10,113 bases of DNA from JAVBPA01 sp031549925 (GTDB lineage: Bacteria > Bacillota > Clostridia > Oscillospirales > CAG-272). A model generated the notes under the pieces. That model was not told where the DNA came from. It saw only the letters and a program-made list of their open reading frames with translations, and searched no databases. This document shows positions 7,259-10,113 of this stretch, one piece after another. Numbering within the stretch: the stretch's first letter is position 1; every line of letters begins with the position of its first letter. The translations under genes were made by a program, and so were the position numbers. Location: assembly GCA_031549925.1 (NCBI GenBank), contig JAVBPA010000106.1:1-10113 (forward strand), in the 5' to 3' direction.

Positions 7259-7281
7259 TAATAAATGATAAAAAATACAAA

Positions 7282-7317
7282 CCGCTTCATAAAATAATCA
7301 GGAAGCGGCTCTTTTTT
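7282..7317. terminator. Bidirectional terminator between convergent genes
   Basis: CCGCTTC (7282-7288) pairs with GAAGCGG (7302-7308), followed by CTC and six T (7312-7317) for the HTH gene. On the minus strand the same stem is followed by TTTGTATTTTTT, so it can also end the PadR/DUF1048 transcript. Confidence 0.88.
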
Positions 7318-7374
7318 GTAATTCGCAAATCATAATGAATTTATATTCAATAAAATAAGAAGAAACTTAAAATA

Positions 7375-7719
7375 TTATGAATTTGTATTCTTTTTAATCG
7401 ATTTATTAATTTCGTTTTTTACAGACTCCTGATAAATATCCGCATAGGTTTTTGAATCTTTTATCAATTCGTCACAAAATAAAGCAACATCATTTCCTGT
7501 TACTTCAAGAACGCTTTTTCCGGAAGCAACACCTTCATAAAAAAAATCCAAAATACCCGACAATAAACTAAAATCTTCTGAAAGCTCTACAGGACCTATT
7601 TTGAAAAGATATTTTTGTAATTCTTTATAAACGATTTGATAATCTTTCGGCAAAGCTTTTAACCGGTTAATATGAGCTTTCCACTCTTTTTTACCTTCGA
7701 TTATATCATGTATACTCAT
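7375..7719 (-). CDS. DUF1048 protein, second copy
   Basis: A 114-residue soluble, helical, charged protein of the DUF1048 family. Visible pattern: IIEGKKEWKAHINRLKALPKDYQIVYKELQKYLF, then ILDFFYEGVASGKSVLEVTG and DVALFCDELIKDSKTY. It lines up along its length with the DUF1048 protein encoded just upstream (WxxxIxG opening, LPxDYxxxxxEIxxY, LLEEgxxxGxxVxEvtGxDvxxFCxxLI), so the two are diverged tandem paralogues. DUF1048 genes are typically found next to PadR regulators, as here; their function is not established. The SD GGAG (7730-7727) overlaps the TAG stop of the upstream gene, implying translational coupling. Last gene of the three-gene minus-strand unit. Confidence 0.9.
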   Translation of the reverse strand: MSIHDIIEGKKEWKAHINRLKALPKDYQIVYKELQKYLFKIGPVELSEDFSLLSGILDFFYEGVASGKSVLEVTGNDVALFCDELIKDSKTYADIYQESVKNEINKSIKKNTNS

Positions 7720-7729
7720 GGCTTATCTC

Positions 7730-8077
7730 CTATTTTTTTAATTTCTTAGCGATAGTATCATTTAATTGTTTACGCCATTTATCACGAAAAGTTTTAGTTC
7801 CGCTTTCGCCGATAAGCGCTGAACAGAAACCTTTTATATCTCCGTTAAAAATTTCATTGATATTTTGCCCTTCTTCGGCAGATTCTTCCAAAAGACCAAG
7901 AACTCCGTTTAGAATAGGCATAAGATTACGTCCTGTAAAATCCGATTGCGGCCATATATATATTTTAATTTCATTCCATGCAGCTTTATAATCTATAGGT
8001 AATTTTTCAACACGTAATTCAAAATTTTTTAGTTCTCTGGTCATATCATTACCAGTTATTCTATCCCAAAAATTCAT
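7730..8077 (-). CDS. DUF1048 protein, first copy
   Basis: A 115-residue soluble helical protein of the DUF1048 family: NFWDRITGNDMTRELKNFELRVEKLPIDYKAAWNEIKIYIW at the N terminus, GLLEESAEEGQNINEIFNGDIKGFCSALIG in the middle, and a basic C-terminal helix. No membrane segment or signal peptide. It starts 17 bases inside the end of the PadR gene, with a strong SD AAGGAGG (8096-8090 region) also inside that gene, so both products are made from one message. Family context (PadR plus DUF1048) suggests an accessory to PadR control, perhaps in envelope or drug stress response, but this is inference. A transporter, which PadR units often include, is absent here. Confidence 0.92.
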   Translation of the reverse strand: MNFWDRITGNDMTRELKNFELRVEKLPIDYKAAWNEIKIYIWPQSDFTGRNLMPILNGVLGLLEESAEEGQNINEIFNGDIKGFCSALIGESGTKTFRDKWRKQLNDTIAKKLKK

Positions 8078-8402
8078 TTACATTATTCCTCCTTAATTCA
8101 TTGATTCTTGAAGCAACGAAATCCCATTTAATCCAAAATAGACGAAGCTCCTCGCGTCCTTTATCACTTAAAGTAAAAAATTTTCTGGGAGGTCCTAATT
8201 CTGAAGGCTTTTTATCAATATTTAAAAATCCATTATTTTCCATACGTATAATAATTGTATATACAGTTCCGTCAACAACATCTTTGAATCCCAGAGCTTG
8301 CAATTTTTTTGTAATTTCATAACCGTAAGTTTCATTTTGATTGATTATTTCAAGAACACAACCTTCCAGCACACCTTTGAGCATTTCGGTTAAATTTTCC
8401 AA
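8061..8402 (-). CDS. PadR-family transcriptional regulator
   Basis: A 113-residue winged-helix regulator of the PadR family. The start is taken as TTG at 8402, giving MENLTEMLKGVLEGCVLEII, which is the usual opening of this subgroup. A GTG at 8411 is in frame, but it lies within an SD-like AAGGGAAGTGAT whose GGGAA core is correctly placed 9 bp before the TTG. Family signs: YGYEITKKL (26-34), GTVYTIIIRMENNGFL (45-60), GPPRKFFTLSDKGREEL (70-86), and a short C-terminal dimerisation helix with FWIKWDF. PadR proteins usually repress their own operon or a neighbouring transporter and respond to drugs or phenolics. The dyad over its promoter fits autorepression. It overlaps the first DUF1048 gene by 17 bases. 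Confidence 0.93.
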   Translation of the reverse strand: MENLTEMLKGVLEGCVLEIINQNETYGYEITKKLQALGFKDVVDGTVYTIIIRMENNGFLNIDKKPSELGPPRKFFTLSDKGREELRLFWIKWDFVASRINELRRNNVNEFLG

Positions 8403-8445
8403 TATAATCACTTCCCTTTTTTATTATTTATATATGTATTCTGTT

Positions 8446-8469
8446 ATACTTAGTACCGGTATATAGTAT
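8446..8469. promoter_or_regulatory. Candidate PadR operator (24-bp dyad)
   Basis: ATACT (8446-8450), TACCGGTA (8454-8461) and AGTAT (8465-8469) make a dyad with 18 of 24 positions symmetric, centred at 8457/8458. It covers the -10 and start site of the PadR promoter, the right place for repression. Confidence 0.65.
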
Positions 8470-8491
8470 CACATTATAGTGGATTTGTCAA
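8463..8491 (-). promoter_or_regulatory. Promoter of the PadR-DUF1048 unit
   Basis: Minus strand: consensus TTGACA (8491-8486), 17-bp spacer, TACTAT (8468-8463) with extended -10 TGA (8471-8469). Predicted start near 8456, about 55 bases before the TTG start. Confidence 0.8.
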
Positions 8492-8635
8492 TAAAATAAA
8501 AAAATTATTTGGATCATTGATAAATAATTTAAATTCCGATTATGGAATAATACATTTAAATTCACAAAATAAAAATTTATTATTTAATGATAAGTTATCA
8601 TATTTGGTTATATAAAAAAAATTTATATATAAAAA
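8492..8635. other. Gene-free AT-rich spacer
   Basis: No coding frame is convincing. It contains a 13-base perfect palindrome TGATAAGTTATCA (8588-8600) and a small ATTCC/GGAAT inverted repeat (8533-8548); neither can be tied to a gene. Confidence 0.4.
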
Positions 8636-8680
8636 TAAAGTATATAATGTTTATTTTAAAACTAACAATTATATACTTTA
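8614..8680 (-). terminator. Likely terminator of the TetR gene
   Basis: A 13-bp perfect inverted repeat, 8636-8648 with 8668-8680 (TAAAGTATATAAT and its complement), loop of 19. On the minus strand it is followed by TTTTTATATATAAA and a longer T run. The stem is AT-rich and so not very stable. Confidence 0.5.
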
Positions 8681-8702
8681 AAATATTTAAATGAATTTAC
8701 AA

Positions 8703-9314
8703 TCATATTCCAATTATTTGAGCAAAACTGGAACAAAGAAACCGGCTTCCTTCTTCATATTCCTTGATACTAATAGAATAAGATTTAAAGCTTCTTATAT
8801 TCTCTTGAAAAAAAGAAATTGCAAAAGCATGAAAAATATAAGTAATCCACTCAAAATTTACTTTTTTTATTTTACCTAAAGAATATAAACCGTTAAATAC
8901 TTTCATTCCATAATTCAATGCGTCACGAATCATGACTTTTTCATAAAGTTCCTGTGCTGAAAAATTTTCGTATTGAAGTGATAAAATAACACGGGATATC
9001 ATCATCATTTTGTCACGTTCCGCAGAATTACCAAATGTATAAAAAATCATTTTTAAAACATCTGAAAGCGGTTTTTCTTTAGCTGCTTTAAATATTGTTT
9101 CCGGTTCATTTCTGTATTTTGCAAAATTATTTTCAAATTCAGAATATATAGCTCTTAATAAACTTTCTTTAGAATCATAATAATAATAAATACTTGCCGA
9201 TTGAATACCAACTTTTCTCGCGATACTTCTCATCGTAGTTTTTTCAAATCCATTCAAAGCAAAAAGATCTAAAGCAGCTAAAAATATTTGAGATTTGGTA
9301 TCTGTAACAGCCAC
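8703..9314 (-). CDS. TetR-family transcriptional regulator
   Basis: A 203-residue TetR-type regulator. It starts with GTG at 9314, preceded by GGGGGAA (9327-9321) at 8 bp. The N-terminal DNA-binding domain covers residues about 6-53: SQIFLAALDLFALNGFEKTTMRSIARKVGIQSASIYYYYDSKESLL, with the family's typical TTMRSIA helix and SIYYYYxSKExLL turn. The rest is a helical ligand-binding and dimerisation domain, variable as usual in this family, so its inducer cannot be read. It is divergent from the collagen-like gene, and an inverted repeat of 7-bp arms lies between them (9403-9426), so control of that gene and of itself is plausible. No transporter is adjacent. Confidence 0.92.
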   Translation of the reverse strand: MAVTDTKSQIFLAALDLFALNGFEKTTMRSIARKVGIQSASIYYYYDSKESLLRAIYSEFENNFAKYRNEPETIFKAAKEKPLSDVLKMIFYTFGNSAERDKMMMISRVILSLQYENFSAQELYEKVMIRDALNYGMKVFNGLYSLGKIKKVNFEWITYIFHAFAISFFQENIRSFKSYSISIKEYEEGSRFLCSSFAQIIGI

Positions 9315-9373
9315 TTTTTATTCCCCCATATTATAATATTTATATATAATTTTATGTAATAAAAATTTCGATT

Positions 9374-9391
9374 ATGATTCTAATATGATTC
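9374..9391. repeat. Direct repeat in the TetR/collagen intergenic region
   Basis: ATGATTC occurs at 9374-9380 and 9385-9391, spaced 11 bp (one helical turn). It may be a regulator site or chance. Confidence 0.3.
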
Positions 9392-9402
9392 AATTTTTAT
9401 TT

Positions 9403-9426
9403 AACGATTTTTAGTTACCAATCGTT
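9403..9426. promoter_or_regulatory. Candidate TetR operator
   Basis: AACGATT (9403-9409) and AATCGTT (9420-9426) are perfect inverted copies 10 bp apart, in the region between the divergent TetR and collagen-like genes. Placement and arm size suit a TetR dimer. Confidence 0.5.
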
Positions 9427-9444
9427 TGATAGACGCATATTATA
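9417..9444 (+). promoter_or_regulatory. Candidate sporulation (sigma-K-like) promoter
   Basis: AC (9417-9418), 17 bp, then CATATTATA (9436-9444) fits the sigma-K pattern AC-N17-CATAnnnTA. A TATAAT at 9441-9446 overlaps it, but without a vegetative -35 at normal spacing. It overlaps the candidate TetR operator. Confidence 0.4.
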
Positions 9445-9528
9445 ATATTGAGGGAATAAAATATAACGTAAAATATTATTGTTCATCATCGCTCCCTTAA
9501 AAGTCTACTTTGAAAAGGAGTATGAATA

Positions 9529-10113
9529 ATGGATTGTACAAATGAAAAAAAATGCCCGAACAAAAACAAATGTTCTCTTAAAAAAGAAATAAAATGTATT
9601 ATTAACCAATTGGAAAAAATATATTTTTGTTGTAAAAAGCAGTGTGATTGTAGTTATTGCTGTGAAAAATTTATAAAACTATACCCGAGGCTAGTTAAAT
9701 ATCTCAAAAAACAAAATTTCTATATTAATCAAAAATACCCTGATAAAAAATTATGTCATTTACTAAAAAGATTGCAAGAAATATTCAGATGTTGTAAAAA
9801 CCGTTGCGATTGTGAAAATTGTTGTATAATGTTTGAAGACTTATATCCGATTCTTATAGAATATCTAAAAAACGATTTATGTCCTTGGTATTGTAAAGGT
9901 GAAAAAGGTGATCCCGGTCCGAGGGGACCGCGAGGCCCTCAAGGTAAAACCGGCCCTCAAGGTCCGATGGGTCCGCAAGGTGAAACCGGTCCGGCAGGTG
10001 CCGACAGTACCGTTCCGGGTCCTCAAGGTCCAGTGGGTCCGATGGGTCCGCAGGGCGAAACAGGTCCGGCAGGTGCCGATAGTACCGTTCCGGGTCCTAC
10101 AGGTCCGATGGGT
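9529..10113 (+). CDS. Collagen-like protein with duplicated Cys-rich N-terminal domain (3' end outside window)
   Basis: The frame is open to the last base; 195 codons are visible. SD AAGGAG (9515-9520) sits 8 bp before ATG 9529; the ATG at 9522 is too close and meets a stop after 7 codons. There is no signal peptide. Residues 1-122 are Cys/Lys-rich and hold two copies of one motif 54 residues apart: CCKKQCDCSYCC (34-45) and CCKNRCDCENCC (88-99), each followed by F-x2-LYP-x-L-x2-YLK. Over residues 28-61 versus 82-115, 18 of 34 positions are identical without gaps. From residue 124 a collagen-like Gly-X-Y region begins (GEKGDPGPRGPRGPQ), with Thr-rich triplets and a break GADSTVP. Such proteins form trimeric filaments, often on the exosporium of spores (BclA-type); the lack of a signal peptide fits assembly from the mother cell. 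The Cys domain is unknown to me and may cross-link or bind metal. Confidence 0.9.
   Translation, partial: MDCTNEKKCPNKNKCSLKKEIKCIINQLEKIYFCCKKQCDCSYCCEKFIKLYPRLVKYLKKQNFYINQKYPDKKLCHLLKRLQEIFRCCKNRCDCENCCIMFEDLYPILIEYLKNDLCPWYCKGEKGDPGPRGPRGPQGKTGPQGPMGPQGETGPAGADSTVPGPQGPVGPMGPQGETGPAGADSTVPGPTGPMG
9961..10113 (+). repeat. 75-bp tandem repeat in the collagen region
   Basis: Two near-identical 75-bp units start at 9961 and 10036, and a third begins at 10111. Each encodes 25 residues (GPMGPQGETGPAG, ADSTVP, then two more triplets). Differences are mostly at third codon positions, showing selection on protein; the base composition is much richer in GC than the rest of the window. Confidence 0.88.

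Noticed and set aside
8588..8600. Palindrome TGATAAGTTATCA as an operator
   Set aside because: It lies between a promoter reading away and a terminator, with no nearby transcript start for it to act on.
1..10113. CRISPR array, tRNA/rRNA genes, insertion sequences, integrase or att sites
   Set aside because: No regularly spaced repeats (other than collagen codons), no RNA gene signatures, and no transposase or recombinase frame seen on either strand.

Overview
The window is strongly AT-rich, with mostly AGGAGG-type ribosome binding sites, signal peptides without an outer membrane logic, a sortase-type anchor, a PadR/DUF1048 pair and a collagen-like protein with a sporulation-like promoter. 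Together these point to a low-GC Gram-positive bacterium, most likely a spore-forming member of the Clostridia. No gene here fixes the genus. TAA and TAG are used as ordinary stops.

Layout. (1) 1-816: 3' part of a membrane sensor histidine kinase, cut by the window edge. (2) 952-4615: a tightly packed five-gene plus-strand operon of secreted or membrane proteins: an Ig-like surface protein, two small secreted beta-domain proteins, a protein with an SPATG wall-sorting signal, and a membrane-anchored protein broken by one in-frame TAA. A rho-independent terminator closes it. (3) 4993-5637: a small PglC-like phosphoglycosyl transferase behind a long AT-rich leader with its own good promoter. (4) 5779-6222, minus: a small lipoprotein. 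(5) 6488-7258: an HTH regulator, ending at a bidirectional terminator. (6) 7375-8402, minus: a PadR regulator with two tandem DUF1048 genes, translationally coupled, behind a promoter whose -10 lies inside a 24-bp dyad. (7) 8703-9314, minus: a TetR regulator. (8) 9529 to the window end: a divergently transcribed collagen-like gene with a cysteine-rich, internally duplicated N-terminal domain, running off the edge.

How they work together. Region 2 looks like a cell-surface assembly: three of its proteins carry related C-terminal beta-strand modules and the fourth is the probable wall anchor. The layout resembles the Csc/WxL surface clusters of other Firmicutes, but no WxL motif is present, so a separate system is possible. 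Region 6 looks like a self-contained autoregulated PadR unit. Region 8 suggests a spore-surface (exosporium-like) filament protein, possibly controlled by the neighbouring TetR. The two most novel-looking items are the surface operon and the cysteine-rich collagen-like protein.
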